Assembly (NCBI RefSeq): GCF_023955655.1
Contig: NZ_JAMXHT010000006.1
Coordinates: forward strand, 248,001-312,000
Reading direction: 5' to 3'
Length of the DNA stretch: 64,000 nucleotides
Origin: Ralstonia soli
GTDB lineage: Bacteria; Pseudomonadota; Gammaproteobacteria; Burkholderiales; Burkholderiaceae
Part shown: positions 25,899 through 35,917 of the stretch, piece after piece
Layout of the letters: every line of letters starts with the position of its first letter
Numbering within the stretch: the stretch's first letter is position 1
Notes under the pieces: generated by a model
Told to the model about the DNA's origin: nothing
Database searches by the model: none
Seen by the model: the letters and a program-made list of their open reading frames with translations, nothing else
Made by a program: the position numbers and the translations under genes

Positions 25899-26519
25899 GT
25901 GTTTTCCATCATCCAAGCCGCCGGCTGGCCGATCTGGCCGCTGTTGATTGCCTCGGTGCTCGCGCTTGCGCTCATCATCGAACGGTTCGTCGCCCTGCAG
26001 CGCAAGAAGATCATTCCGCCCAAGGTGTATGACGAGGCGCTGGCCGTCGCGCATCAACGCAAGGCCACGCCGGAAGTGGTGAACACGCTGGAACAGGGCT
26101 CGCCGCTGGGCCGCCTGCTGGCTGCCGCACTGCGCCACGTGGTGCTGCATCCCAACACCACGCGCGACGCGGCCAAGGAAGTGGTGGAAGAAGCCGGCCA
26201 GAACGTCGCCCATCGCCTGGAGCGCTACCTGAACGCGCTCGGCACGATCGCCTCGGTGGCGCCGCTGATGGGCCTGTTCGGCACCGTGGTCGGCATGATC
26301 GAGATCTTCGGCAGCCAGACCGCCGCCGGCACCAACCCGCAGACGCTGGCGCACGGCATCTCGGTCGCGCTGTACAACACGGCGCTGGGCCTGGTCGTGG
26401 CCATCCCGACGCTGATCTTCTGGCGCTATTTCCGTGGCGTGGTCGACAACTACGTGGCCGAGCTGGAGCACCTTTCCACCATGTACCTCGACGCGATCCT
26501 GCCGCCGCGGCGCGGCTGA
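25899..26519 (+). CDS. exbB: ExbB/TolQ-type proton channel subunit
   Basis: A 206-residue MotA/TolQ/ExbB protein with three helices: residues about 8-28, 110-135 and 155-180. The family signatures LGTIASVAPLMGLFGTVVGMIEIF and GISVALYNTALGLVVAIPTLIFWRYF are intact. The start is taken as GTG 25899 (reading MFSIIQAAGWPIWPLL), because family homology begins here; the upstream in-frame ATG at 25845 would add 18 unrelated residues. With ExbD it forms the proton-driven motor that powers TonB-type transport. Confidence 0.9.
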   Translation: MFSIIQAAGWPIWPLLIASVLALALIIERFVALQRKKIIPPKVYDEALAVAHQRKATPEVVNTLEQGSPLGRLLAAALRHVVLHPNTTRDAAKEVVEEAGQNVAHRLERYLNALGTIASVAPLMGLFGTVVGMIEIFGSQTAAGTNPQTLAHGISVALYNTALGLVVAIPTLIFWRYFRGVVDNYVAELEHLSTMYLDAILPPRRG

Positions 26520-26545
26520 TCGGGCAACGCTCACTGGAAACCGCC

Positions 26546-26977
26546 ATGCGCTTCCGCCCGCGCCATGCCCGCGAAGAGCCGGAGATCAACCTGATCCCGC
26601 TGATCGACGTGCTGCTCGTGATCCTCATCTTCCTGATGATCACGACCACGTATTCCCGCTACACCGAACTGAAGGTCAACCTGCCCACTGCCGAGGCCGA
26701 GAAAGCCACCGAGCGTCCCGGTCAGATCGTCGTCTCCGTCACCGCCAACGGCGTCTACTCGGTCGACAAGCAGGTGCTCGACACGCGCGACGTGACCAGC
26801 CTCGCCGACGCCCTGCGCGCTGCGGCGGACAAGGCCGGTGGCCGCGAACCCATTGTCATCGTCAACGCCGATGCGCAAGCCGCGCACCAGGCGGTGGTCA
26901 ATGTCATGGAAGCCGCGCGCGTGGCCGGGCTGTCGCACCTGACGTTTGCCACCCAGACCGGCAAACCCGGCCGTTAA
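26546..26977 (+). CDS. exbD: ExbD/TolR-type motor subunit
   Basis: A 143-residue protein with one N-terminal helix holding the proton-relay Asp in NLIPLIDVLLVILIFLM (residues about 15-31), then a periplasmic domain of about 90 residues ending GLSHLTFATQ. It lies 26 nt after exbB, in the usual order exbB-exbD-lpxK. TonB is not present here. Confidence 0.92.
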   Translation: MRFRPRHAREEPEINLIPLIDVLLVILIFLMITTTYSRYTELKVNLPTAEAEKATERPGQIVVSVTANGVYSVDKQVLDTRDVTSLADALRAAADKAGGREPIVIVNADAQAAHQAVVNVMEAARVAGLSHLTFATQTGKPGR

Positions 26978-26995
26978 ACCGACCTCCGCCCCTGC

Positions 26996-28045
26996 ATGCC
27001 CGTCGCCCAGCACCGCCTCGCCAGCTTCGTCACCCGCCAATGGCAGCAACGCGGCTGGTTCGCGTGGGTGATGTGGCCGCTGTCGTGGCTGTTTGGGGCG
27101 TTGAGCGCGCTGCGCCGGTTGCTGTTCCGCATGGGCTGGCTGCGCTCGGTGCGGCTGCCGATGCCGGTGGTCGTGATCGGCAACGTCACCGTGGGCGGTG
27201 CCGGCAAGACGCCCGCCGTGATTGCGCTGGCCTCCGCGCTGGCCGAAGCCGGCCTGCGTCCGGGCATCGTCTCGCGCGGCTACGGTGCGCAACTGAAGCA
27301 CCCCCGCCCCGTTCGCGAACACTCCCGCGCAGAAGACGTCGGCGATGAACCGCTGCTCATCGCCCGCGCCACCGATCTGCCCGTGTGGGTATTCCCCGAC
27401 CGCGTGCTGTGCGCGCAAACGCTGCTGGCCTCGCACCCGGGCTGCAACGTGATCGTCTGCGACGACGGCCTGCAGCACTACCGCCTGCGCCGCGACATCG
27501 AAATCATCGTGTTCGACGCACGCATGGGCGGCAACGGCTTCCTGCTGCCCGCCGGCCCCCTGCGCGAGCCGATGACCCGCCGCCGCGACGCCACGCTCAT
27601 CAACGACCCGCACTACCGCGCCACGCCGGATCGCCCGAACGTGTTCGGCATGCACCTCGAATTGCAGGATGCCTACAACCTGGCCGACCCGGCGCTGCGC
27701 CGCCCGCTCGCCCAGTTCGCACGGCTCGAGGGCGAACAATTGCTGGCTGCCGCCGGCATCGGCAACCCCGAGCGCTTCTTCGCCTCGTTGCGCGCGGCGG
27801 GCCTCAAGCCCAGCACGCTGCCGCTGCCCGATCACTACGACTTCGCCGACGACCCGTTCGCCGACAACCACGCCGAGGTGATCCTGATCACCGAAAAGGA
27901 TGCCGTAAAATGCGGCCATCTCGACGACCCGCGCATCTGGGTGGTGCCGACCACACCAGTGGTGGACCCAGCGCTGGTCGAACAGGTCTGCCAGCGCGTG
28001 CGCGCCCTGGCCGATCGCGCAACTGCCAAGGCAAGCGCACAATAA
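26996..28045 (+). CDS. lpxK: Tetraacyldisaccharide 4'-kinase
   Basis: A 349-residue membrane-associated kinase that phosphorylates the 4' position of the lipid A precursor. The N-terminal hydrophobic helix (residues 20-42) is followed by the P-loop [12 protein letters not shown] (about 62-73), [19 protein letters not shown] and the late ITEKDAVKC. It is 18 nt downstream of exbD and followed by the Trm112-like gene and kdsB, forming a lipopolysaccharide-related cluster. Confidence 0.95.
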   Translation: MPVAQHRLASFVTRQWQQRGWFAWVMWPLSWLFGALSALRRLLFRMGWLRSVRLPMPVVVIGNVTVGGAGKTPAVIALASALAEAGLRPGIVSRGYGAQLKHPRPVREHSRAEDVGDEPLLIARATDLPVWVFPDRVLCAQTLLASHPGCNVIVCDDGLQHYRLRRDIEIIVFDARMGGNGFLLPAGPLREPMTRRRDATLINDPHYRATPDRPNVFGMHLELQDAYNLADPALRRPLAQFARLEGEQLLAAAGIGNPERFFASLRAAGLKPSTLPLPDHYDFADDPFADNHAEVILITEKDAVKCGHLDDPRIWVVPTTPVVDPALVEQVCQRVRALADRATAKASAQ

Positions 28046-28116
28046 CGCCCTCTGCCTCATCCGCTGTACTGGCGTGCCGCCCCGGCTCGGGTGGCCGCCC
28101 CGGAGCCTCTACCGCC

Positions 28117-28305
28117 ATGGACAATCGCCTGCTGGAAATCCTCGTCTGCCCGCTCTGCAAGGGCACGCTGCAACACGACCGCGCCAACAACGAACTGATC
28201 TGCCACGTCGACAAGCTGGCCTACCCGATCCGCGACGGCATTCCCGTCATGCTGGCCGACGAAGCCCGCCAGACCGTGGAAGGCACGCCGGTCGATCCGG
28301 CCTGA
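28117..28305 (+). CDS. Trm112-family small protein
   Basis: A 62-residue protein of the Trm112/YcaR family. The zinc-knuckle start CPLCKG is at residues 11-16 with [20 protein letters not shown] in the middle; the second metal pair of some homologues is reduced here. In eukaryotes the family activates methyltransferases; the bacterial role is unclear, but the gene commonly sits between lpxK and kdsB as here. Confidence 0.9.
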   Translation: MDNRLLEILVCPLCKGTLQHDRANNELICHVDKLAYPIRDGIPVMLADEARQTVEGTPVDPA

Positions 28306-28324
28306 TGCATCAAGGTTGATCGCC

Positions 28325-29131
28325 ATGTCGCACGCGCCGTTCATCGCTGTCATTCCCGCGCGGCTGGCGTCCACGCGGCTGCCCAACAAACCGCTGGCCG
28401 ACATCGACGGCAAGCCGATGGTGGTGCGCGTGGCTGAACGCGCGCACCAGTCGTCCGCGGCGCGCGTGGTGGTGGCCACCGATGCTGTCTCGGTGGCCGA
28501 CGCCTGCATGCAGCACCACGTGGAAGCCGTGCTCACACGTGCCGACCATGCCTCGGGCACCGATCGCCTGGCCGAAGTGGCCACCGTGCTTGCGCTGCCC
28601 GACGATGCCATCGTCGTCAACGTGCAGGGCGATGAACCGCTGATCGCCCCGACGCTGATCGACAACGTGGCCGCCCACCTGCGCGACCACCCCGACTGCG
28701 CCATCGCCACCGCCGCGCACCCGATCCACGACCCAGCCGACGTGTTTAATCCGAACGTCGTCAAGGTCGTGCTGGATGCCGCAGAGCGCGCCCTGCTGTT
28801 CTCGCGCGCACCGCTGCCATGGGCGCGCGACACCTGGACGCCCGCCGTCATGGCACGGTCAGTCGCCGAGCGCCCGCTGCCCGGCATGCCCGTGCTGCGC
28901 CATATCGGCATCTATGCGTATCGCGCCGGTTTCCTGCGCCGCTTCCCGCTACTGACTGCCGCCCCGATCGAGCAAACCGAGCAACTCGAGCAACTACGCG
29001 CCATGTGGCACGGTGAGCGCATCGCCGTGTTGACCACCGACGACGCCCCAGCCGCCGGCGTCGATACGCCCGAAGACTTGGCCCGCGTGCGCGCTGCCTG
29101 GAGCGAATTGCTGGCGCAGGACGGCCCCTGA
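28325..29131 (+). CDS. kdsB: 3-deoxy-manno-octulosonate cytidylyltransferase
   Basis: A 268-residue enzyme activating Kdo to CMP-Kdo for lipopolysaccharide core assembly. Motifs: [23 protein letters not shown] at the N-terminus, [14 protein letters not shown] near residue 80, [10 protein letters not shown] near 100 and [12 protein letters not shown] near 200. ATG 28325 is preferred to the in-frame TTG at 28316, with an AAGG box just upstream. Confidence 0.95.
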   Translation: MSHAPFIAVIPARLASTRLPNKPLADIDGKPMVVRVAERAHQSSAARVVVATDAVSVADACMQHHVEAVLTRADHASGTDRLAEVATVLALPDDAIVVNVQGDEPLIAPTLIDNVAAHLRDHPDCAIATAAHPIHDPADVFNPNVVKVVLDAAERALLFSRAPLPWARDTWTPAVMARSVAERPLPGMPVLRHIGIYAYRAGFLRRFPLLTAAPIEQTEQLEQLRAMWHGERIAVLTTDDAPAAGVDTPEDLARVRAAWSELLAQDGP

Positions 29132-30152
<1,021 letters not shown>

Positions 30153-30184
30153 GCGCACGCGCTGCACCGACCCGCTAAGGAAAG

Positions 30185-30216
30185 CGGCGCCTCCATCGTG
30201 AGGCGCCGTTTTTTTT
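30185..30216 (+). terminator. Terminator after adk
   Basis: A nine-bp stem CGGCGCCTC (30185-30193) / GAGGCGCCG (30200-30208), a 6-nt loop and eight T residues. Confidence 0.92.
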
Positions 30217-30258
30217 GCGCGCTCGCCGGCCGCTTCGCGCTACCATATGGCGCTGCAA

Positions 30259-30280
30259 TTGACGTGAACGTAAACGTCAA
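30259..30280. promoter_or_regulatory. Operator-like inverted repeat upstream of the SDR gene
   Basis: TTGACGT (30259-30265) and ACGTCAA (30274-30280) are perfect inverted arms around GAACGTAA. The site lies 34 nt before the SDR start codon. ACGT-centred palindromes of this kind are, from memory, similar to sites of MerR-type regulators of acyl-CoA metabolism (LiuR), but the regulator is not in the window. Confidence 0.55.
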
Positions 30281-30313
30281 GTAACGCACACACCACAACC
30301 AAGGAGACACGGC

Positions 30314-31072
30314 ATGGAGATTCGCGATCAGGTATTCATCGTCACCGGCGGTGCGTCGGGACTGGGCGCCGGCACGGCACGCACGCTGGCGGAGGCCGGC
30401 GGCAAGGTGGTGATTGCAGACCTGAACGAAGCGGCCGGCACGGCACTGGCGCAGGAACTCGGCGGACGCTTCGTGCGCTGCGATGTTGCATCGGAAGCCG
30501 ACGGGCAAGCCGTGGTGGAAGCCGCCACTGCGCTGGGTACCCTGCGCGGGCTGGTGAACTGCGCCGGCATCGCCACGGCATCGCGCACGGTGGGCAAGAC
30601 GGGGCCGCACCCGCTGGATCAGTTCGCGCGCGTGATCAACATCAACCTGATCGGCACGTTCAACATGATCCGCCTAGCCGCGACGGCCATGGCTGGCAAC
30701 ACCCCCAACGCCGGCGGCGAGCGTGGCGTGATCATCAACACGGCGTCGGTAGCGGCGTTCGATGGGCAGATTGGACAGGCGGCCTACGCGGCCTCCAAGG
30801 GGGGCGTGGTGGCGATGACGCTGGCGGTGGCGCGTGACCTGTCGCGTGACGGCATCCGCGTGATGACGATTGCCCCGGGCCTTTTCGAAACGCCGATGCT
30901 GCTCGGCATGCCGCAGGAAGTGCAGGACGCGCTGGGCAAGATGGTGCCGTTCCCGCCGCGCCTCGGTAAGCCGGCGGAATATGCCCAGCTTGCGCGCGCC
31001 ATCATCGAGAACCCGATGCTCAACGGCGAGACCATTCGCTTGGATGGCGCCATCCGCATGCAGCCGAAATAA
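30314..31072 (+). CDS. SDR dehydrogenase, 3-hydroxyacyl-CoA dehydrogenase type-2-like
   Basis: A 252-residue classical short-chain dehydrogenase. NAD-binding [12 protein letters not shown] (residues 11-22), the DLNEAAG acidic NAD selector (37-43), NCAGIA, the catalytic triad as Ser in NTASVAAF with YAASKGG (about residues 145-165), and PGLFETPML. Sequence and length resemble type-2 3-hydroxyacyl-CoA dehydrogenases (HSD17B10-like), which act in branched-chain amino-acid or fatty-acid breakdown. It has an AAGGAGA ribosome-binding site and is preceded by the palindrome at 30259-30280. Confidence 0.9.
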   Translation: MEIRDQVFIVTGGASGLGAGTARTLAEAGGKVVIADLNEAAGTALAQELGGRFVRCDVASEADGQAVVEAATALGTLRGLVNCAGIATASRTVGKTGPHPLDQFARVININLIGTFNMIRLAATAMAGNTPNAGGERGVIINTASVAAFDGQIGQAAYAASKGGVVAMTLAVARDLSRDGIRVMTIAPGLFETPMLLGMPQEVQDALGKMVPFPPRLGKPAEYAQLARAIIENPMLNGETIRLDGAIRMQPK

Positions 31073-31198
31073 GACCCGGCTCACCATCCTACTGCGCAGC
31101 CCGATCTTGGCTCTGCGATGCTCGCCGTACACGTGTGCGGCTTCGCTTCTCGCGCCAACCTCGGGCCGCTCGCTACGGAAGGTGAACAGGGTCTACGA

Positions 31199-32092
31199 TC
31201 AAGTGGCCGGCAGCGCCATCCGGCGAATCATCTGCCAGGCCGCCTCGGCCGCCGGCGACAATGACCTGTCATGGCGGCGCGCCAACACGATGGCGCGCGT
31301 CTCCTTCGGGGAGAGCGGCACCGCCACCAGCGGCGACGACGACGGCAGCGGCAACGACAGCGACGGCACCACGCCCGCGCCGATCCCCGCTTCCACCATG
31401 CCGAACACGGCACTGCTGTGGCCCATCTCCTGAGCCACGTCTGGCTGAACGCCGTGACGCAGGAAGATGCGATCGATCAGGGGGCGGCTGCCCGACGCGT
31501 GGTCGAGCAATACAACTGCCGTGCGGTGCAGGTCTTTCCAGCGTACGCTGCTGCGCTGGGCGAACGGATGGTCCTTGCGGCAGACGAGGCAGAACGGGTC
31601 GGTCAGCAGCGGCTCCGTCCACAGGCCGTCGGTGTCGAGCGGCTCCACCACCACGCCAAAATCCGCCCCGCCGGTGCGGATCAGTTGCAGCGTGTCGACC
31701 TGCACCGAATCGCGCACGATCATGCGGATGTCGGGATAGCGCTGCGCGCACTCGGCCACATACAGCGGCATCAGCCGCGTCGACACCGTAGGGCTCGACG
31801 CCACCACCACGCGCCCGCGCCGCTGCTCGCCCACTTGGCGCGCCTGGTGCAGCGTGTCGTCCAGATCGGCCACCAGCCGATCAAGCGCCGTCGCCAGCGA
31901 GCGGCCCACTTCCGTCAGCACCACCTCCCGCGTGGTGCGGTCGAGCAGCTTCAGGCCCAACTCGCCCTCGAGCTCCGAGATCGACCGGCTCACGGCCGGC
32001 TGCGTCAGGCCGATGGTGTCGCCCGCGCGACTGAAGCTGTGCGCGCGCGCCACGGCCAGGAAGACGCGCAATTGGCGCAGGGTCACATTCAT
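31199..32092 (-). CDS. LysR-family transcriptional regulator
   Basis: A 297-residue LysR regulator. The N-terminal helix-turn-helix is typical (FLAVARAHSFSRAGDTIGLTQPAVSRSISELE, residues about 10-42, then LDRTTREVVLTEVGRSL), and residues 90-297 form the periplasmic-binding-like effector domain. It is divergent from the bile-acid-symporter-type gene at 32212, and a T-N11-A dyad sits in the shared promoter region, so that transporter is the likely target. Confidence 0.93.
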   Translation of the reverse strand: MNVTLRQLRVFLAVARAHSFSRAGDTIGLTQPAVSRSISELEGELGLKLLDRTTREVVLTEVGRSLATALDRLVADLDDTLHQARQVGEQRRGRVVVASSPTVSTRLMPLYVAECAQRYPDIRMIVRDSVQVDTLQLIRTGGADFGVVVEPLDTDGLWTEPLLTDPFCLVCRKDHPFAQRSSVRWKDLHRTAVVLLDHASGSRPLIDRIFLRHGVQPDVAQEMGHSSAVFGMVEAGIGAGVVPSLSLPLPSSSPLVAVPLSPKETRAIVLARRHDRSLSPAAEAAWQMIRRMALPAT

Positions 32093-32107
32093 GCTGGCGT
32101 TGTATGA

Positions 32108-32122
32108 ATTGATTCGATCAAT
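32108..32122. promoter_or_regulatory. LysR-type box
   Basis: ATTGAT-TCG-ATCAAT, a perfect dyad containing T-N11-A (TTGATTCGATCAA), lies 16 nt upstream of the LysR start and 90 nt before the divergent transporter gene. Confidence 0.6.
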
Positions 32123-32211
32123 GCATTTGTATTCTAGATGGGGATGTTGTGCAATAGCGCCTATCCCGCTATCCGACTCACGCCGTCACGTCATGGTGAT
32201 GGCGTACGCAC

Positions 32212-33231
32212 ATGAAGATTCCGCTGTTATCTCGTATTGATGGGTTCATCCAGGCCATGCTGGTGATGGTGGCGCTGGCCCTGCTCTTCCCTTCCCTCGG
32301 CGCCAGCGACGGCCCGCTGCACCTCGATATCGTGACCGAGCTGGGCGTGTCGCTGATTTTCTTCCTGCACGGCGCAGCACTCTCGCGCGAGAAGATCGTG
32401 GAAGGCGCACGCAACTGGCGACTGCATCTATTCGTGCAGGCTTGCACGTTCATCCTGTTCCCGCTGATCGGCGCCGTCATCCTGGTGGTGTGCAAGCCGT
32501 TCATTCCGGCGCAGTTGCTGCTGGGCGTGTTCTACCTGTGCGCGCTGCCATCCACGGTGTCGTCGTCGGTGGCGATGACGGCCATTGGCAAGGGGAACGT
32601 GCCCGCGGCGATCTTCAACGCCACCATCTCGGGCCTGATCGGCATGATGGTCACGCCGCTGCTGATGAGCTTCGTGATCCAGGCCTCGGGTGCGGAGCTG
32701 TCGGTGGGCAAGGCGATGCTGGGCGTTGCCGAGCAATTGCTGCTGCCCTTTGTACTGGGTCAGTTGGCACGTCCGGCCATCGGCGGCCTGATGACCAAGT
32801 ACAAGGCCATCACCAACAAGATCGACCGCGCGGTGATCCTGCTGATCGTCTTCAACTCGTTTGCCGATTCGACGCACGCGGGCGTGTGGTCGAAGTACCC
32901 GTGGGAGACCATCGTGGCCGTGGCGGCGATGAGCGGCGCACTGCTGTTTGTCGTGCTCGGTGCGACGACGTGGCTGTCGCGACGCGCAGGCTTTGGCCTG
33001 GCCGACGAAATCACCGCCGTGTTCTGCGGCTCGAAGAAGAGTCTGTCGAGCGGCGTGCCGATGGCGAAGATCCTGTTTGCCGGCAACCCGGCCCTGGGGC
33101 TGATCGTGCTGCCGATCATGATCTACCACCAGCTGCAGTTGATCGTGTGCTCGGCGCTGGCGCGCAAGTATGCGGATCGCGTTGCGCACGCTGAAGCCGG
33201 CGCCGGCGCACCCGCCAGCCGCCCAGCCTGA
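32212..33231 (+). CDS. Bile acid:sodium symporter family protein (YfeH type)
   Basis: A 339-residue membrane protein with nine to ten helices, of the BASS superfamily: FPSLGASDGPLHLDI, LGVSLIFFLHGAALS, LCALPSTVSSSVAMTAIGKGN and the late CGSKKSLSSGVPMAKILF. YfeH-type members differ from true bile-acid carriers and their substrates are mostly unknown. It is divergent from the LysR gene and probably controlled by it. Confidence 0.88.
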   Translation: MKIPLLSRIDGFIQAMLVMVALALLFPSLGASDGPLHLDIVTELGVSLIFFLHGAALSREKIVEGARNWRLHLFVQACTFILFPLIGAVILVVCKPFIPAQLLLGVFYLCALPSTVSSSVAMTAIGKGNVPAAIFNATISGLIGMMVTPLLMSFVIQASGAELSVGKAMLGVAEQLLLPFVLGQLARPAIGGLMTKYKAITNKIDRAVILLIVFNSFADSTHAGVWSKYPWETIVAVAAMSGALLFVVLGATTWLSRRAGFGLADEITAVFCGSKKSLSSGVPMAKILFAGNPALGLIVLPIMIYHQLQLIVCSALARKYADRVAHAEAGAGAPASRPA

Positions 33232-33244
33232 CTGTCCCGGCCGA

Positions 33245-33790
33245 TCAGGGCAGGGCCATCAACCCCGCAAGTTCCAATTCCGGCCAGTGGTAGGTGCGCA
33301 CCCAAGCGTATCCGCCATCGGCCGTCTCCAGCCAATCGCGGCTGACCGGCACACCGCCCAGGGCCTCGTAGAAGCCGACCGCGGCAGTGTTCGCCTCATA
33401 CACCAAGAGATGCAATTGCGTGATCCCCTGAGCTGCGGCCCAGCGGGCCGCCTCGCCCATCAGCCGCTTGCCGACGCCGTGGCCGCGCGCGGCCGGCAGC
33501 AGATGCAGGTTGTCGACGAGCGCGCCCCAGGGCGTGCCGTCTTCGTGCAGGGCGCAGAGAAAGCCGATGGTCTGACCGTCGAGATCAGCGCACCACACGT
33601 GCTGCCCGGCCACCGGCGTCGACATGCGCGTACGCCACTTAGCGCGCATGTCGGCACTGGCCGCGCCATCGAGATACGCATCGGACAGAACCCCGATCCC
33701 GCGATACGCGCTCTGCCAGCTGCGCGTGTGGATGTCGGCGATGGTATCGGCGTCCGGCGCGCCGCCTTGGCGTAGCACAAGCACGGTCAT
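33245..33790 (-). CDS. GNAT-family N-acetyltransferase
   Basis: A 181-residue GCN5-related acetyltransferase. The acetyl-CoA-binding motif A is in HLLPAARGHGVGKRLMGEAA (about residues 97-116), with motif B near YEANTAAVGFYEALGG (about 132-147). The substrate is unknown. It lies 5 nt upstream of the amiC stop region on the same strand and ends close to the convergent symporter gene, so it may be the last gene of the tsaE-amiC transcript. Confidence 0.88.
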   Translation of the reverse strand: MTVLVLRQGGAPDADTIADIHTRSWQSAYRGIGVLSDAYLDGAASADMRAKWRTRMSTPVAGQHVWCADLDGQTIGFLCALHEDGTPWGALVDNLHLLPAARGHGVGKRLMGEAARWAAAQGITQLHLLVYEANTAAVGFYEALGGVPVSRDWLETADGGYAWVRTYHWPELELAGLMALP

Positions 33791-33795
33791 CTACG

Positions 33796-35319
33796 TCAGA
33801 CGCCCGGGTTGTGCGACAGCGGTGGATTCTTGGCGAAGTACGCGCGAATGCCGCGCAGGATCGCATCTGCCAGTTGGTTCTGGTGGCCGAGGTCGTTGAG
33901 CTTGGCCTCTTCTTCCGGGTTGGAGATGAAGGCCGTCTCGACCAGGATGGACGGAATGTCCGGCGCCTTGAGCACCGCAAACCCGGCCTGCTCCACCTGC
34001 CCCTTGTGCAAGCGGTTGATGCCGCCGATCTGCTCCAGCACAGCCTTGCCGACTTTCATGCTGTCGCCGATCTGCGCGGTGGTCGACAAGTCCAGCAGCA
34101 CGCGCGTGACCTGCGCATCCTTGGAGCCGAGGTTCGCGCCACCAATCATGTCGGCCGCGTTCTCCTTATTGGCGAGCCACTTGGCTTGCGCGCTCGACGC
34201 CCCGCGGTCCGACAGCACGAACACCGAGGCACCACGCGCTTCCGGTGTGACGAACGCATCAGCATGGATGGAGACGAACAAATCGGCCTGCACGCGGCGC
34301 GCCTTCTGCACGCGCACGCCCAGCGGGACGAAGTAATCGGAATCGCGCGTCATCATGGCGCGCATGTTGGGCTGCGCGTCGATCTTGGCCTTGAGCATGC
34401 GGGCAATCGACAGCACCACGTCTTTTTCGTGCGTGCCGGCACCGCCCGTGGCGCCCGGGTCTTCGCCACCGTGGCCGGGGTCGATGGCGACCGTAAGCAG
34501 GCGACGCATGCGTGGGCCGTTCGAGGGCGCGCGTGGCACCGACTGCTCGGGAACGGTCTCCAGCGGCGGCGTGTTCGGCACGTTGGCGAGCGTCGATGGC
34601 GGATTTGCGGTCGTAGCCGGCGGCGTCTTGCGCGGCGGCGTGCGGTTGGCGAGCGCGGGTTTTGGCGCTTCGCTCGGCGCAGTGACCGGGCTGCCGCCAC
34701 CGCTGTTGCGGCGTGCCAGCGCGGCGATCGGGTCATCGTCGTCCGACGCCTCGGGCATCGGCGTGCCACCCGAAGCGGCAAAGCGCTCCTGCTTCGCTTC
34801 GGTGGCCTGCACGAGCTGCATCAGCGGGTCGGGCGGGTTGGTCGGGTACAGATCGAACACGAGCCGATTGCGGTAACCGGCAATCGGCAGCAGCGTGAAT
34901 ACCTGCGGATTAACACTTTCCTTCAGGTCAAACACGAGGCGCACCACGCTCGGCCGGTTCTGGCCCACGCGTACTTGGCGGATGTACGGATCGTTCGGCG
35001 CGATCTTGGCGACCAGTTCGCGCAGCGTCGGGTTCAGATCAAGCCCGTCGATGTCGACCATCAGGCGGTCGGGATTCTGGATGAGCTGGTGCGTTGCCTT
35101 GAGTGCGACATCGGATTCGATGGTCACACGCGTGTAGTCCTCGGCCGGCCACACGCGCACGGCAACGATGTTGGCGCCGCGCGCGATCTGCGGGCCCACC
35201 AGGCTCAGGATGACGGTGCCCGCGCCAGCGCGGGCCATGCGCGCGAGCCATTGGCGGCGAGCCTGGCTCGGGAGGGCAGGATCATCCGGTTGATCGGTCG
35301 GCAGATGCTTGATCAGCAT
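33796..35319 (-). CDS. amiC: N-acetylmuramoyl-L-alanine amidase (AmiC type)
   Basis: A 507-residue exported cell-wall amidase that cleaves septal peptidoglycan for daughter-cell separation. The N-terminus has a twin-Arg-like export signal (RRQWLARMARAG, then a hydrophobic core). An AMIN domain spans about 50-160, a Pro/Ala-rich linker about 190-280, and an Amidase_3 catalytic domain about 285-500 with the zinc motifs DPGHGGEDPGA, HEKDVV, SIHADAF and the catalytic Glu in VETAFISN. The start at 35319 lies 4 nt after tsaE. Confidence 0.93.
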   Translation of the reverse strand: MLIKHLPTDQPDDPALPSQARRQWLARMARAGAGTVILSLVGPQIARGANIVAVRVWPAEDYTRVTIESDVALKATHQLIQNPDRLMVDIDGLDLNPTLRELVAKIAPNDPYIRQVRVGQNRPSVVRLVFDLKESVNPQVFTLLPIAGYRNRLVFDLYPTNPPDPLMQLVQATEAKQERFAASGGTPMPEASDDDDPIAALARRNSGGGSPVTAPSEAPKPALANRTPPRKTPPATTANPPSTLANVPNTPPLETVPEQSVPRAPSNGPRMRRLLTVAIDPGHGGEDPGATGGAGTHEKDVVLSIARMLKAKIDAQPNMRAMMTRDSDYFVPLGVRVQKARRVQADLFVSIHADAFVTPEARGASVFVLSDRGASSAQAKWLANKENAADMIGGANLGSKDAQVTRVLLDLSTTAQIGDSMKVGKAVLEQIGGINRLHKGQVEQAGFAVLKAPDIPSILVETAFISNPEEEAKLNDLGHQNQLADAILRGIRAYFAKNPPLSHNPGV

Positions 35320-35323
35320 GGAA

Positions 35324-35866
35324 CTAGGGTTGCAACAGCTGGAGAAGTTGAACGCCGGTCTGCGTGCGAGCACTCAGACGCGCCAGGCGCGGTGCATGCT
35401 CAACGCCGTCATCGTAGGTTTCGTGCACAACGTCGACCGATAACGCGATATGCAAGTCCGGCGTGCCGAGCAGCGCCTGCGCCTTCTCGGGCCATTCGAC
35501 CAGGCACAGCGCGGGTTCGGCAAAGCAGTCGCGAAAGCCCGCGTCGGTCCACTCTTCCGGGTCGGCAAAACGATACAGGTCGAAGTGATAGACCTTCTGC
35601 GTGCCGGTGGTTCCCGTCACGTCGTACGGCTCGACTAGCGTATAGGTGGGGCTGCGCACGCGACCGGTGTGCCCGAGGCCCCGCAGGATGGCGCGCGAGA
35701 GCGTAGTCTTGCCCGCCCCCAGGTCGCCCGAGAGCTGCACCTGCACGGGCCTCGGACCCAGCGCCAGCACGGCCCGCGCGAGCGCCGCACCAAAGGCCGA
35801 CGTGGCGGCCTCGTCGGCGAGCGAAAAGGTGTGCTCGGCGAGCGGAGGGGTCAGACCAGAAGGCAT
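35324..35866 (-). CDS. tsaE: tRNA threonylcarbamoyladenosine biosynthesis ATPase TsaE
   Basis: A 180-residue P-loop ATPase required, with TsaB and TsaD, for t6A modification of tRNAs. Walker A GDLGAGKTTLSRAIL (residues about 47-61), the SPTYTLVEPY segment and HFDLYRFADPEEW are family hallmarks. It is upstream of amiC on the same strand, a common arrangement, and divergent from queG. Confidence 0.95.
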   Translation of the reverse strand: MPSGLTPPLAEHTFSLADEAATSAFGAALARAVLALGPRPVQVQLSGDLGAGKTTLSRAILRGLGHTGRVRSPTYTLVEPYDVTGTTGTQKVYHFDLYRFADPEEWTDAGFRDCFAEPALCLVEWPEKAQALLGTPDLHIALSVDVVHETYDDGVEHAPRLARLSARTQTGVQLLQLLQP

Positions 35867-35905
35867 GACGGGCAGATGAGAGCAGGGAGCACGGTGGGCA
35901 TTGCG

Positions 35906-35911
35906 TACAAT
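35906..35911 (+). promoter_or_regulatory. -10 box directly before queG
   Basis: TACAAT ends 6 nt before the queG ATG at 35918, so transcription starting at the usual distance would give an essentially leaderless mRNA. No Shine-Dalgarno sequence is seen in between. Confidence 0.45.
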
Positions 35912-35917
35912 TTAGGC

